In this document: one piece after another, positions 1-6,351 of the stretch | How positions within the stretch are numbered: position 1 is the stretch's first letter | How the letters are laid out: every line of letters starts with the position of its first letter | Source: an uncultured Enterococcus sp. | Lineage (GTDB): Bacteria; Bacillota; Bacilli; Lactobacillales; Enterococcaceae | Length of the DNA: 12,167 nt | Assembly: GCA_946409145.1 (NCBI GenBank) | Contig: CAMJVA010000030.1 | Location: 1-12,167, forward strand | Reading direction: 5' to 3' | The notes under the pieces: generated by a model | What the model saw: the letters and a program-made list of their open reading frames with translations, nothing else | Databases searched by the model: none | Told to the model about the DNA's origin: nothing | Made by a program: the position numbers and the translations under genes

Positions 1-1219
1 CCTCTTTTACCACTTCATCTTTTCGCATGGCTTTAATAGCATTGTGCAACGTAGAGGGTAAATCATAAATGGCCGCATGTTGTCTTTCTTCTTCAGTCAT
101 AATATAAATATTGCGATCCACTGCTTTAGGTGGCATTAATTCATTTTCAATACCATCAAGACCTGCTTCAAGAAGGGTTGCCATAGCTAAATAAGGATTG
201 GCCGCAGGATCTACTGAACGTAACTCAAGGCGGGTTGAAAGTCCCCGAGATTCTGGAACCCGAACTAAAGGAGAACGATTATGTCCACTCCAAGCCACAT
301 AAACAGGAGCTTCATATCCTGGAACAAGTCGTTTATAAGAATTTACTGTAGGGTTACATACTGCTGTATAACCTCTCGCATGTTCTAAAAGTCCGCCTAA
401 AAAATGATAGGCTGTTTGAGAAAGTTCCATTTCCCCTTTTTCATCATAAAAAGCATTCGTCCCGTCTTCATTAAATAAACTCATATTACAATGCATTCCA
501 GAACCATTAATACCAAATAAAGGTTTTGGCATAAAAGTAGCATGTAACCCATGTTTTCTCGCAATGGTTTTTACGACTAACTTAAAGGTTTGAATATTAT
601 CACAAGCAGTAACCACATCAGCATATTTAAAATCAATCTCATGTTGCCCTGGAGCGACTTCATGGTGACTCGCTTCTACTTCAAAGCCTAAATTTTCTAA
701 TTCTAAAACAATATCTCGGCGACAATTTTCCCCAAGATCCACTGGAGCAAAATCAAAATAGCCCCCTTTATCATTTAAATCTAAGGAAATTTCTCCCTTA
801 TCATCTAATTTAAATAAGAAAAATTCTGGTTCAGGTCCTAAATTAAAAGAAGAAAATCCTTTTTCTTCCATATGTTTCACGGCTCGTTTTAAATTTCCCC
901 GAGGATCTCCTGGAAAAGGTGTGCCATCTGGATTATAAATATCACAAATTAAACGCGCTACTTTTCCATGTTGATTTTCCCAAGGGAAGATCATCCAAGT
1001 ATTAAAATCAGGATATAAATACATATCTGATTCTTCAATCCGGACAAATCCTTCAATGGAAGAGCCGTCAAACATCATTTTATTGTCGAGAACTTTTTTA
1101 AGTTGAGAAATAGGAACTTCGACATTTTTTATGGTTCCCATAATATCAGTAAACATTAATCTTAAAAATCGGACATTTTCTACTTCAGCTAATTTGATAA
1201 TTTCCTCTTTTGTCTTCAT
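1..1219 (-). CDS. glnA: Glutamine synthetase type I (GSI-alpha), 3' end outside the window
   Basis: Makes glutamine from glutamate, ammonia and ATP in the cytoplasm; GSI enzymes work as dodecamers. The reading frame runs unbroken from the ATG at 1219 to the window edge and gives 406 residues, so about 40 of the usual ~445 are missing. Visible landmarks are the N-terminal beta-grasp segment with MMFDGSSIEGF (48-58), the ligand motif GPEPEFF (128-134), KPLFGINGSGMH (232-243) of the nucleotide/glutamate site, the NPTVNSYKRLVPGYEAP flap region (289-305) and RLELRSVDP (330-338). Arg60 aligns with the feedback-inhibition arginine of GSI-alpha (Arg62 in B. subtilis). No adenylylation-type C-terminus can be judged because it is cut off. 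The gene lies 8 nt behind glnR and should be co-transcribed with it. Its Shine-Dalgarno AGGTGA (1224-1229) overlaps the glnR TAG stop, which favours translational coupling. The family call is secure. Confidence 0.98.
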   Translation of the reverse strand, partial: MKTKEEIIKLAEVENVRFLRLMFTDIMGTIKNVEVPISQLKKVLDNKMMFDGSSIEGFVRIEESDMYLYPDFNTWMIFPWENQHGKVARLICDIYNPDGTPFPGDPRGNLKRAVKHMEEKGFSSFNLGPEPEFFLFKLDDKGEISLDLNDKGGYFDFAPVDLGENCRRDIVLELENLGFEVEASHHEVAPGQHEIDFKYADVVTACDNIQTFKLVVKTIARKHGLHATFMPKPLFGINGSGMHCNMSLFNEDGTNAFYDEKGEMELSQTAYHFLGGLLEHARGYTAVCNPTVNSYKRLVPGYEAPVYVAWSGHNRSPLVRVPESRGLSTRLELRSVDPAANPYLAMATLLEAGLDGIENELMPPKAVDRNIYIMTEEERQHAAIYDLPSTLHNAIKAMRKDEVVKE

Positions 1220-1227
1220 TGAGTCAC

Positions 1228-1596
1228 CTATCCTTTATGATTTAAAAATGGGTTTGGAGCGTTTAAGCCACCTTGTGCGGCAATTTCATCGTAGAGAATT
1301 TTTCTCACATCTTCATCAGTTAAGGGCGCATTTTTTTTCGTTTTTTCCACGTGATCCATTTCAAAAATTCGTTTAATTCCAGCCATATTCAACCCATCTG
1401 CTAAATAATCTTTAATTTCTAAAAGACGATCTAGATCATTTAAAGAATACATGCGACGATTGCCTTCACTTCTTTTAGGAGAGATTAAACCTTGGTCTTC
1501 GTAATAACGAATTTTTCTCGCGGTTAAATCAGTTAGCTCCATTACTGTTCCAATGGGAAAAACTGCCATGGATCGTCGCAGTTCTTTTTCTCTCAT
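1228..1596 (-). CDS. glnR: MerR-family nitrogen repressor GlnR
   Basis: DNA-binding repressor of nitrogen genes. In Bacillota it represses glnRA when glutamine is plentiful, with feedback-inhibited glutamine synthetase as its partner. The 122 residues contain a MerR winged helix-turn-helix near 12-50 (FPIGTVMELTDLTARKIRYY, then GLISPKRSEGNRRMYS), a linker helix rich in Leu/Asp (53-80) and a divergent C-terminal tail ending in NPFLNHKG. In B. subtilis that tail is the part that senses glutamine synthetase. The length fits the family. The ATG at 1596 is preceded by a strong AAGGAGG (about 1602-1609). The gene immediately precedes glnA, and a full-consensus GlnR box plus promoter lie upstream, so autoregulation is very likely. 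Lactobacillales generally lack TnrA, which would leave GlnR as the only protein binding this box; that is inference from family knowledge. Confidence 0.97.
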   Translation of the reverse strand: MREKELRRSMAVFPIGTVMELTDLTARKIRYYEDQGLISPKRSEGNRRMYSLNDLDRLLEIKDYLADGLNMAGIKRIFEMDHVEKTKKNAPLTDEDVRKILYDEIAAQGGLNAPNPFLNHKG

Positions 1597-1655
1597 AAAA
1601 TGCCTCCTTGAAAATAATGTTTACGTTGTTAAAAAATAATTTCTTTTCGTTTGTT

Positions 1656-1684
1656 ACTATACCAACTGAAAACTTTCCTGTCAA
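1656..1684 (-). promoter_or_regulatory. glnRA promoter (sigma-A type)
   Basis: On the minus strand a perfect -35 TTGACA (1679-1684) and a -10 TATAGT (1656-1661) are separated by 17 bp. Transcription would start near 1649, giving a leader of about 50 nt before glnR. The GlnR box ends 6 bp upstream of the -35, the same arrangement as in the B. subtilis glnRA promoter. Confidence 0.88.
1667..1683. promoter_or_regulatory. Possible second, degenerate GlnR site
   Basis: Read on the minus strand, TGACA-N7-TTTCA begins inside the -35 hexamer. It matches six of the eight fixed positions of TGTNA-N7-TNACA. B. subtilis glnRA also carries a second, weaker operator beginning TGACA in the same place. The position argues for a second site; the imperfect match leaves it unproven. 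Confidence 0.45.
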
Positions 1685-1690
1685 TAGTTT

Positions 1691-1709
1691 ATGTGAGGTT
1701 TTCTAACAT
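1691..1709. promoter_or_regulatory. GlnR operator, full consensus
   Basis: The plus strand reads ATGTGAGGTTTTCTAACAT, which fits the GlnR/TnrA consensus TGTNA-N7-TNACA at every fixed position and has the flanking A/T pair as well. It sits just upstream of the glnRA -35 element, where GlnR binding represses the operon. Confidence 0.9.
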
Positions 1710-1774
1710 ATAAATTTTATTCTTCGGAAAATACCGTTATAACAGCTTTTATTTTAAAAGATTTAGAGTAAATA

Positions 1775-1821
1775 AAAAAATATATTAAAAGTCATGGAAC
1801 TAGACCTTTAATATATTTTTT
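1775..1821 (-). terminator. Rho-independent terminator of the GDPD-miaA-hflX-ynbB operon
   Basis: Inverted arms at 1775-1793 and 1803-1821 flank a 9-nt loop. On the minus strand the only imperfection is a G-U wobble; on the plus strand the same position is an A-C mismatch, so the element is best formed for minus-strand transcripts. The A/T-rich base of the stem ends in a run of U on the minus strand. It lies about 40 nt after the ynbB stop and before the glnRA promoter. The stem is poor in GC, so efficiency may be moderate. Confidence 0.75.
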
Positions 1822-1860
1822 AGTTTAATTGATAATAAGAAAAATCTAAGGAGTTAATTT

Positions 1861-3114
1861 TTAGTGGTAATACACTTCTTGAACAGCTTGACAAACAGCA
1901 ATTTTCACATGTTCATAAGTTAAACCACCTTGTAAATAAAGCAGATAAGGGGGACGAAGAGGTCCATCTGAAGAAAGTTCAATACTTGCTCCTTGAATAA
2001 AAGTTCCTGCCGCCATAATAATATCATCCTCATATCCTGGCATGTAGGAAGGAATTGGTAAAACATTAGCATCCACTGGTGAAAATTTTTGAATGGCTTG
2101 GCAAAAAGTCACCATTGCATCTCGTTTTTTTAATTCAATGATTTGAATTAAATCTGTCCGTGGCTCATTCCAAGCAGGATGACTTAAAATCCCTTGTTCT
2201 TCTAAAAGAGCCGCTGTAAATACTGCTCCTTGAATAGCTTGACTCACAACATGAGGAGCTAAGAAAAATCCCTGTAACATGTTAGAAACACTATTTAACA
2301 TGGCACCACCTTCAAGTCCCACTCCAGGTGTTGTTAAACGATAACCACAGGCTTCAACTAATTCTTTTTTTCCTGCAATATATCCTCCTGTAGGAACAAT
2401 GCCACCTCCAGGATTTTTAATTAAAGACCCTGCCATTAGATCCACTCCAACTTCAGTGGGTTCCAATTCTTCAGCAAATTCACCATAACAATTATCACAA
2501 AAAATAATAACGTCAGAAGAAATTTCTCTAATTTTTTTCACCATTTCAGCAATTTTTTCAATAGTGAAAGAAGGCCGATTAGCATAACCACAAGAACGTT
2601 GAATGGCCACTACTTTTACTTCAGAAGTTAATTTTTTTCCTAATGTCTCAAAGTCCACTTCTCCTGATTCAAGTAAGTCCACTTGATCATAAGTGACGCC
2701 CCACTCTTTTAAAGAACCGTTCCCCTCACCAGTTAAACCAATGACTTCCATTAAAGTATCATAAGGACTTCCAGTAACATAAAGTAATTTATCCCCAGGA
2801 CGTAACACCCCAAAAAGAGCTGTGGAAATACTGTGGGTTCCAGAAATAATTTGTGGACGAACCATGGCTTTTTCTGCCCCAAATACTTCAGCATAAACTT
2901 CTTCTAAAGCATCTCTTCCAAGATCATCATAACCATAACCAGTAGAAGGGGCGAAATGAGTTTCTGAAATACCTACTTTCGCAAAGGCACTTAACACTTT
3001 ACTTTGATTATTTAAAGCAATTTCTTTTAACTCTGCTATTTTAGGAGCAATTTTAGTTTCTGTTTTAATAATTTTTTCTTTAAGTTCTGGTGAAAATTTT
3101 TCATTCCATTTCAT
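1861..3114 (-). CDS. ynbB: PLP-dependent YnbB / 'methionine gamma-lyase family' (aluminium resistance) protein
   Basis: A fold-type I PLP enzyme of the Met_gamma_lyase family (PF06838), often annotated as an aluminium resistance protein; its physiological reaction is not established. In 417 residues one sees STGYGYDDLGRDALEEVYA (57-75), the cofactor-binding SGTHSIS (91-97), the aspartate region FCDNCYGEF (205-213) with Asp207, and the probable Schiff-base lysine Lys233 in SLIKNPGGG. The start is ATG 3114. Only GG lies close upstream, too near to be a good ribosome site; an AAGGAA at 3141-3146 is 26 nt away with a small hairpin (3122-3135) between them. The gene follows hflX by 35 nt and precedes glnR, the same order as ynbA(hflX)-ynbB-glnR-glnA in B. 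subtilis. Family membership is sure; the reaction is unknown. Confidence 0.93.
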   Translation of the reverse strand: MKWNEKFSPELKEKIIKTETKIAPKIAELKEIALNNQSKVLSAFAKVGISETHFAPSTGYGYDDLGRDALEEVYAEVFGAEKAMVRPQIISGTHSISTALFGVLRPGDKLLYVTGSPYDTLMEVIGLTGEGNGSLKEWGVTYDQVDLLESGEVDFETLGKKLTSEVKVVAIQRSCGYANRPSFTIEKIAEMVKKIREISSDVIIFCDNCYGEFAEELEPTEVGVDLMAGSLIKNPGGGIVPTGGYIAGKKELVEACGYRLTTPGVGLEGGAMLNSVSNMLQGFFLAPHVVSQAIQGAVFTAALLEEQGILSHPAWNEPRTDLIQIIELKKRDAMVTFCQAIQKFSPVDANVLPIPSYMPGYEDDIIMAAGTFIQGASIELSSDGPLRPPYLLYLQGGLTYEHVKIAVCQAVQEVYYH

Positions 3115-3149
3115 TTTTCCAAGGCAAAAACGCCTGACACTTCCTTTTT

Positions 3150-4388
3150 TTAAAATTCTTCTTCTTGTGGTAACAAACTAGATGTTGACTTCACAAACCC
3201 TTTAATTTCATAAGTTTCATCTTGATCATTAAAGGTATCTTTTACAACTAATGTCTCTTTTTGTAAACGTGCTAATAATTGTCCATCACTGGCTGGAACA
3301 TTCATTTCATAAGGTTCCAAAATTTCTAACATTTGTTTTTGGACCTCTCTTGTTAAAATGTCTTTTCCTTTTGAAGACTTAGCCGAGATGAAACAATTGG
3401 GAAACAAAGTGGGCACAAAATGATCCGTAACTTGATCGGCTTTATTATAAACAACTAGTCGAGGAATATTGTCAATTTCTAAATCTTTTAAAAGTTTCAA
3501 TACCGTTTCTTCTTGTTGCTGACGATTTTGACTACTAGCGTCTACCACGTGTAATAATAAATCCATGTAACGACTTTCTTCTAAAGTAGATTGAAAAGCT
3601 TCAATAAGTTGAGTGGGCAAATCTTGAATAAAACCTACTGTGTCCGTTACTGTGACTTCAAAACCTTTGGGAAAACGCCATTTTTTAGTCAAAGGATCTA
3701 AGGTAGCAAAGAGTTCATTTTCTTCATAAGTGTTGGTCTCTGTTAATAAATTTAAAATAGAAGATTTTCCAGCATTAGTGTAACCAAGGAGGCCAATTTT
3801 AAAAACAGGACTATCTTGCCGTGTTTTTCTAGAAGCTTCTCGTTGTTTCGCCACTTTTTTTAATTCTCTTTTTATTTGCGAAATAGTTTCTCGAATATGG
3901 CGACGATCACTTTCTAATTTAGTTTCCCCAGGACCTCTTGTTCCAATTCCAGCTCCTAAACGAGACATTGCTTGTCCTTGACCTGTTAATCTTGGCAATA
4001 AATAATTTAACTGAGCCAATTCTACTTGTAATTTTCCTTCTTTAGAGCGAGCTCTTAAGGCAAAAATATCTAAAATTAATTGAATTCGATCAATGACTTT
4101 AATTCCGAGACTTTCAGTTAAGTATTGTCCTTGTCTAGGGGAAAGCTCTTGGTTAAAGACGACTAAGTCAGCTTCATGAGCTTCTACTAAATTTTTTAAT
4201 TCAGTCAGTTTTCCGGCTCCAATAATGGTTTTTCCATCAAATTGTTGTCTTTTTTGGGTTAAAGTGTCAACTACTTCTCCTTGAGCCGTTTCTGTTAAAC
4301 TTTCCAATTCTTTCATGGAGTCAAAAAATTCAGTTTGATTTTTTTGTGTCTCCACTCCCACTAAAATAACGCGTTCTTTTTCAGTCAT
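3150..4388 (-). CDS. hflX: GTPase HflX
   Basis: Ribosome-associated GTPase that in other bacteria binds the 50S subunit and splits stalled or heat-damaged ribosomes. The 412 residues show the HflX N-terminal domain, then a basic helical linker with the diagnostic GIGTRGPGETKLESDRR (147-163). The G domain has G1 GYTNAGKSS (202-210), G2 around ATLDP (228-232), G3 DTVGF (249-253), G4 NKAD (315-318) and G5 SAK (335-337). A short C-terminal tail ends in QEEEF. The length is typical. The ATG at 4388 lies inside the end of miaA, overlapping it by 8 nt (ATGACTGA), with AGGAGG a few bases upstream inside miaA, so translational coupling is expected. In B. subtilis hfq occupies the space near here; no hfq is present in this window. 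Confidence 0.97.
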   Translation of the reverse strand: MTEKERVILVGVETQKNQTEFFDSMKELESLTETAQGEVVDTLTQKRQQFDGKTIIGAGKLTELKNLVEAHEADLVVFNQELSPRQGQYLTESLGIKVIDRIQLILDIFALRARSKEGKLQVELAQLNYLLPRLTGQGQAMSRLGAGIGTRGPGETKLESDRRHIRETISQIKRELKKVAKQREASRKTRQDSPVFKIGLLGYTNAGKSSILNLLTETNTYEENELFATLDPLTKKWRFPKGFEVTVTDTVGFIQDLPTQLIEAFQSTLEESRYMDLLLHVVDASSQNRQQQEETVLKLLKDLEIDNIPRLVVYNKADQVTDHFVPTLFPNCFISAKSSKGKDILTREVQKQMLEILEPYEMNVPASDGQLLARLQKETLVVKDTFNDQDETYEIKGFVKSTSSLLPQEEEF

Positions 4389-5268
4389 CGTTGCCTCCTT
4401 TCCACCAATGGGTAATTTTTTCCATTAACTTTTCTTTTTCTTCTGGATGGTCAATTAAATTATAAAAGGGAACTTCCATGCGATTAGAAAACCAAGTCAG
4501 TTGTCTTTTAGCATACCTTCTAGAATTTCTTTTTACTAAGGCAATGGCTTCTTCTAAGGAAATTTCTCCTTTAAAATAAGGGAAAAATTCTTTATAACCA
4601 ATAGCTTGCACCACGGTTAATTTTTCTGAAAAATTTTTTTGATACTCATAAAGATCTCTCGCTTCTTTTAAAAGACCTTCTTTAACCATTTGATCCACTC
4701 GTTGATTAATTCTGTCATAAAGCTTTTCTCTTTCACAGGTTAAACCAATCATAAAGACATCAAAATCAGTAGGATCGTTGGTCACTTCTCCTCTGCTTAA
4801 AGCACGACGAACTCGACGTTCATTATTTTCATGAGTCGTTTTAGCAAGAGCTGGTTCTTTTTTTTCAAGTTCTTCCCAAAGTTCTTCTTTTGATTTTTTA
4901 TCATCCACTAAAGAAGTGCCTTCTCCTAAGTTATAACCTTCTAGAAGACTTTGAATATAAAGACCTGTCCCTCCAACAACCATGGGCAAATGGTTTCTTT
5001 CCGTAATATCTGGAATAATTTTTAAAGCAGCATTTTTAAAATCAAAAGCAGAATAATTTTTATCCCAAGGTAAACAATCTAGTAAATAATGAGGAATCCC
5101 AGCTTGCTCTTTTTTTGAAACTTTAGCAGTTCCAATATTTAAGGCTTCATATACTTGCATACTATCCCCAGAAATAATTTCTCCAGAAAATTTCTGAGCG
5201 ATTTCAATACTTAAAGCTGTTTTTCCAACAGCTGTGGGGCCAACAATCACTAATACTTTTGTACTCAA
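4381..5268 (-). CDS. miaA: tRNA dimethylallyltransferase MiaA, TTG start
   Basis: Transfers a dimethylallyl group to N6 of A37 in tRNAs that read UNN codons, forming i6A. In 295 residues it has the P-loop GPTAVGKT (10-17), the SGDSMQVY motif (33-40) with the conserved Asp35, GIPHYLLD (57-64), GGTGLY (99-104), and the C-terminal YAKRQLTWF that contacts tRNA. The start is TTG at 5266-5268. An in-frame TGA lies directly before it, the P-loop begins only ten codons in, and the next in-frame ATG is Met37 inside a core motif. A good AGGTGA (5276-5281) lies 7 nt upstream. The TTG shares TTGA with the stop codon of the preceding GDPD gene, so translation is probably coupled. hflX follows with an 8-nt overlap. 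Confidence 0.97.
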   Translation of the reverse strand: MSTKVLVIVGPTAVGKTALSIEIAQKFSGEIISGDSMQVYEALNIGTAKVSKKEQAGIPHYLLDCLPWDKNYSAFDFKNAALKIIPDITERNHLPMVVGGTGLYIQSLLEGYNLGEGTSLVDDKKSKEELWEELEKKEPALAKTTHENNERRVRRALSRGEVTNDPTDFDVFMIGLTCEREKLYDRINQRVDQMVKEGLLKEARDLYEYQKNFSEKLTVVQAIGYKEFFPYFKGEISLEEAIALVKRNSRRYAKRQLTWFSNRMEVPFYNLIDHPEEKEKLMEKITHWWKGGNDD

Positions 5269-5969
5269 TCACACGTCACCTTTCTTGCTTCACTAGGAAA
5301 GTCCGTAATAATCCCTGTTAAATCTAATTGGCGACATAACTGCACATCTTCTTTTTTATTCACTGTCCAAGGACGAATTTTTTTCGGAAAAGAAAACAGT
5401 TCACTGGCATTATTTTTCACCCACTGAATATCTGGATGAATACTTTCAATAAAGGAATATTTTAAAACCTCTGCGGCTTTCTTATTATTTTTTCCACATA
5501 ATAAAGCTGAGGGCAGTTGGGGAATTTCTTTATGACAAGCAATGAGCGTTTTTAAATTAAAGCTAGAAATTAAAATAGAAAATGGTAATGTTTCTTTTTC
5601 CAAGACACCTTTTAAAATTGGGAGCATATTAGGGTAAGGATATTTATTGGTTTTTGCTTCAATATTTAAGGTCCCGGAAAAATTTTTTTCTGTGAGTAAC
5701 TGTAAAACTTCTTCTAAAGTAGCAATGGTTTCTCCTTGTCCTTTAGAATAATCAAAGGTTTTTAGTTGAGCCACAGTCATTTCACGAACAAGACCATGTC
5801 CGTTACTAGTGCGGTCAATGGCTTCATCATGAATCACAACCAATTGTTTGTCTTTTGTCACGTGAATATCTAATTCAATGGCATCTGCCACATCACATCC
5901 ATGACGAAAAGCACTTAAGGTATTTTCTGGGAAATGTCCACTTAGGCCACGGTGGGCTGTTATTTCCAT
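5265..5969 (-). CDS. Glycerophosphodiester phosphodiesterase (GDPD family, cytosolic type)
   Basis: Hydrolyses glycerophosphodiesters to sn-glycerol 3-phosphate and an alcohol. The 234-residue TIM-barrel protein has AHRG (5-8) with catalytic His6 and Arg7, PENTLSAF (14-21), metal-ligand region IELDIHVTKD (31-40) with Glu32 and Asp34, VVIHDE with the second catalytic His47, and NIEAK (102-106). It lacks a signal peptide and membrane segment, so it acts in the cytoplasm, unlike secreted GlpQ. The ATG at 5969 follows GGGTGAG at a normal distance. This is the first gene of the operon with miaA, hflX and ynbB, with a promoter just upstream. No functional tie to tRNA modification is evident; the linkage may only be shared transcription. 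The exact substrate cannot be read from sequence. Confidence 0.93.
   Translation of the reverse strand: MEITAHRGLSGHFPENTLSAFRHGCDVADAIELDIHVTKDKQLVVIHDEAIDRTSNGHGLVREMTVAQLKTFDYSKGQGETIATLEEVLQLLTEKNFSGTLNIEAKTNKYPYPNMLPILKGVLEKETLPFSILISSFNLKTLIACHKEIPQLPSALLCGKNNKKAAEVLKYSFIESIHPDIQWVKNNASELFSFPKKIRPWTVNKKEDVQLCRQLDLTGIITDFPSEARKVTCD
5276..5281 (-). promoter_or_regulatory. Ribosome binding site that fixes the miaA TTG start
   Basis: AGGTGA on the minus strand, 7 nt before the TTG at 5266-5268 and located inside the last codons of the GDPD gene. With the in-frame TGA directly upstream of TTG, it leaves no other credible start. Confidence 0.8.
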
Positions 5970-5993
5970 GTTCTCACCCTTTCTTTCTTCCTT

Positions 5994-6021
5994 ATTGTAT
6001 CATTCTTTTAACAACTGACAA
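5994..6021 (-). promoter_or_regulatory. Promoter for GDPD-miaA-hflX-ynbB operon
   Basis: The minus strand has TTGTCA (6016-6021), a 16-bp spacer, and TACAAT (5994-5999). Transcription would begin near 5987, about 18 nt before the GDPD start. Both hexamers are one base from consensus. Confidence 0.7.
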
Positions 6022-6041
6022 CTAGTGAGCTGTTCTTTGTT

Positions 6042-6074
6042 CTTTAAAAATTTTTAGGAAAAATTTTTTAAAAG
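6042..6074. other. A/T-rich inverted repeat between divergent genes
   Basis: CTTTAAAAATTTTT (6042-6055) and AAAAATTTTTTAAAAG (6059-6074) are near-perfect inverted arms separated by AGG. The element lies between the GDPD promoter and the DUF3042 gene. Phased A/T tracts of this kind can act as UP elements or curved DNA for promoters on both sides; no T-run or coding context suggests a terminator. A short direct repeat GTTCTTT-GTTCTTT adjoins it (6032-6045). Confidence 0.4.
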
Positions 6075-6104
6075 GTTATGACTAGCAAAATATCCTATGT
6101 TTTG

Positions 6105-6116
6105 TAATAATATACT
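6105..6116 (+). promoter_or_regulatory. Probable -10 region of the DUF3042 gene
   Basis: TAATAATATACT contains overlapping -10-like hexamers (TATACT at 6111-6116, TAATAT at 6108-6113). No convincing -35 lies at 16-18 bp. With TATACT the leader would be only about 14 nt. This is the only plus-strand promoter candidate before the small gene. Confidence 0.35.
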
Positions 6117-6136
6117 TAGAAAGGTCGTGAGGGAAA

Positions 6137-6304
6137 ATGAAAAAATTTTTAAGCGGCTACCTCGTTGGCACTGCCGTCACTACAGCTTTAGTTGCTGGGA
6201 TTATTTTAGGGGTAAAAAAAACAGTCATTGAGCCCATTGAAGAAAAAGAGCAAATGATCGACGATAATCGTAAAAAAGCTGCCCGCAAAAGTTTCGCTCG
6301 TTAA
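6137..6304 (+). CDS. DUF3042 family small membrane protein (55 aa)
   Basis: A 55-residue protein starting MKKFLSGYLVGTAV. Residues 4-25 form one hydrophobic segment rich in Gly, Ala, Thr and Val. A charged, probably helical tail follows, with VIEPIEEKE, then DDNRKKAARKSFAR at the C-terminus. This layout (MKKF start, small-residue TM helix, VIEP, NRKKAARK ending) is that of DUF3042 (PF11240), found in lactic acid bacteria and of unknown function. The predicted topology is N-terminal anchor with a basic cytoplasmic tail. The ATG at 6137 is preceded by GAGGG (6129-6133), at short spacing. It is the only plus-strand gene in the window, with its own terminator at 6319-6350. Codons such as GGC, TAC, CTC, GCC, GTC and TTC are more frequent than in its neighbours, which may reflect strong expression. 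Family call by pattern recall, not search. Confidence 0.88.
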   Translation: MKKFLSGYLVGTAVTTALVAGIILGVKKTVIEPIEEKEQMIDDNRKKAARKSFAR

Positions 6305-6318
6305 AAAGAATTAGGTAC

Positions 6319-6350
6319 AAAAAAACGACACTAAAAAGTGTCGTTTTTTT
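6319..6350. terminator. Bidirectional terminator between DUF3042 gene and rhodanese gene
   Basis: CGACACT (6326-6332), a four-base A loop, and AGTGTCG (6337-6343) form a perfect stem, flanked by seven A on the left and seven T on the right. It works in both directions: 15 nt after the DUF3042 stop on plus, and 2 nt after the rhodanese-like gene stop on minus, where it ends the 5-FCL-rhomboid-yqgQ-glk operon. Confidence 0.93.
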
Positions 6351-6351
6351 A

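Noticed and set aside
1131..1376. Plus-strand open frame of 81 codons
   Set aside because: It runs antisense through the glnA start and the glnR 3' end, has no ribosome site and resembles no known family; both minus-strand genes are secure.
1710..1774. Possible extra promoter or small RNA between the ynbB terminator and the GlnR box
   Set aside because: Only A/T-rich sequence with a weak CTTTTA/TAAAAG repeat; no paired -35/-10, no terminator of its own.
3114..3140. Nine-codon GTG frame in the hflX-ynbB gap as a possible leader peptide
   Set aside because: It ends at a TGA overlapping the ynbB ATG, but the GTG has only a poorly placed AAGGAA and the encoded peptide shows no attenuator-like codon run.
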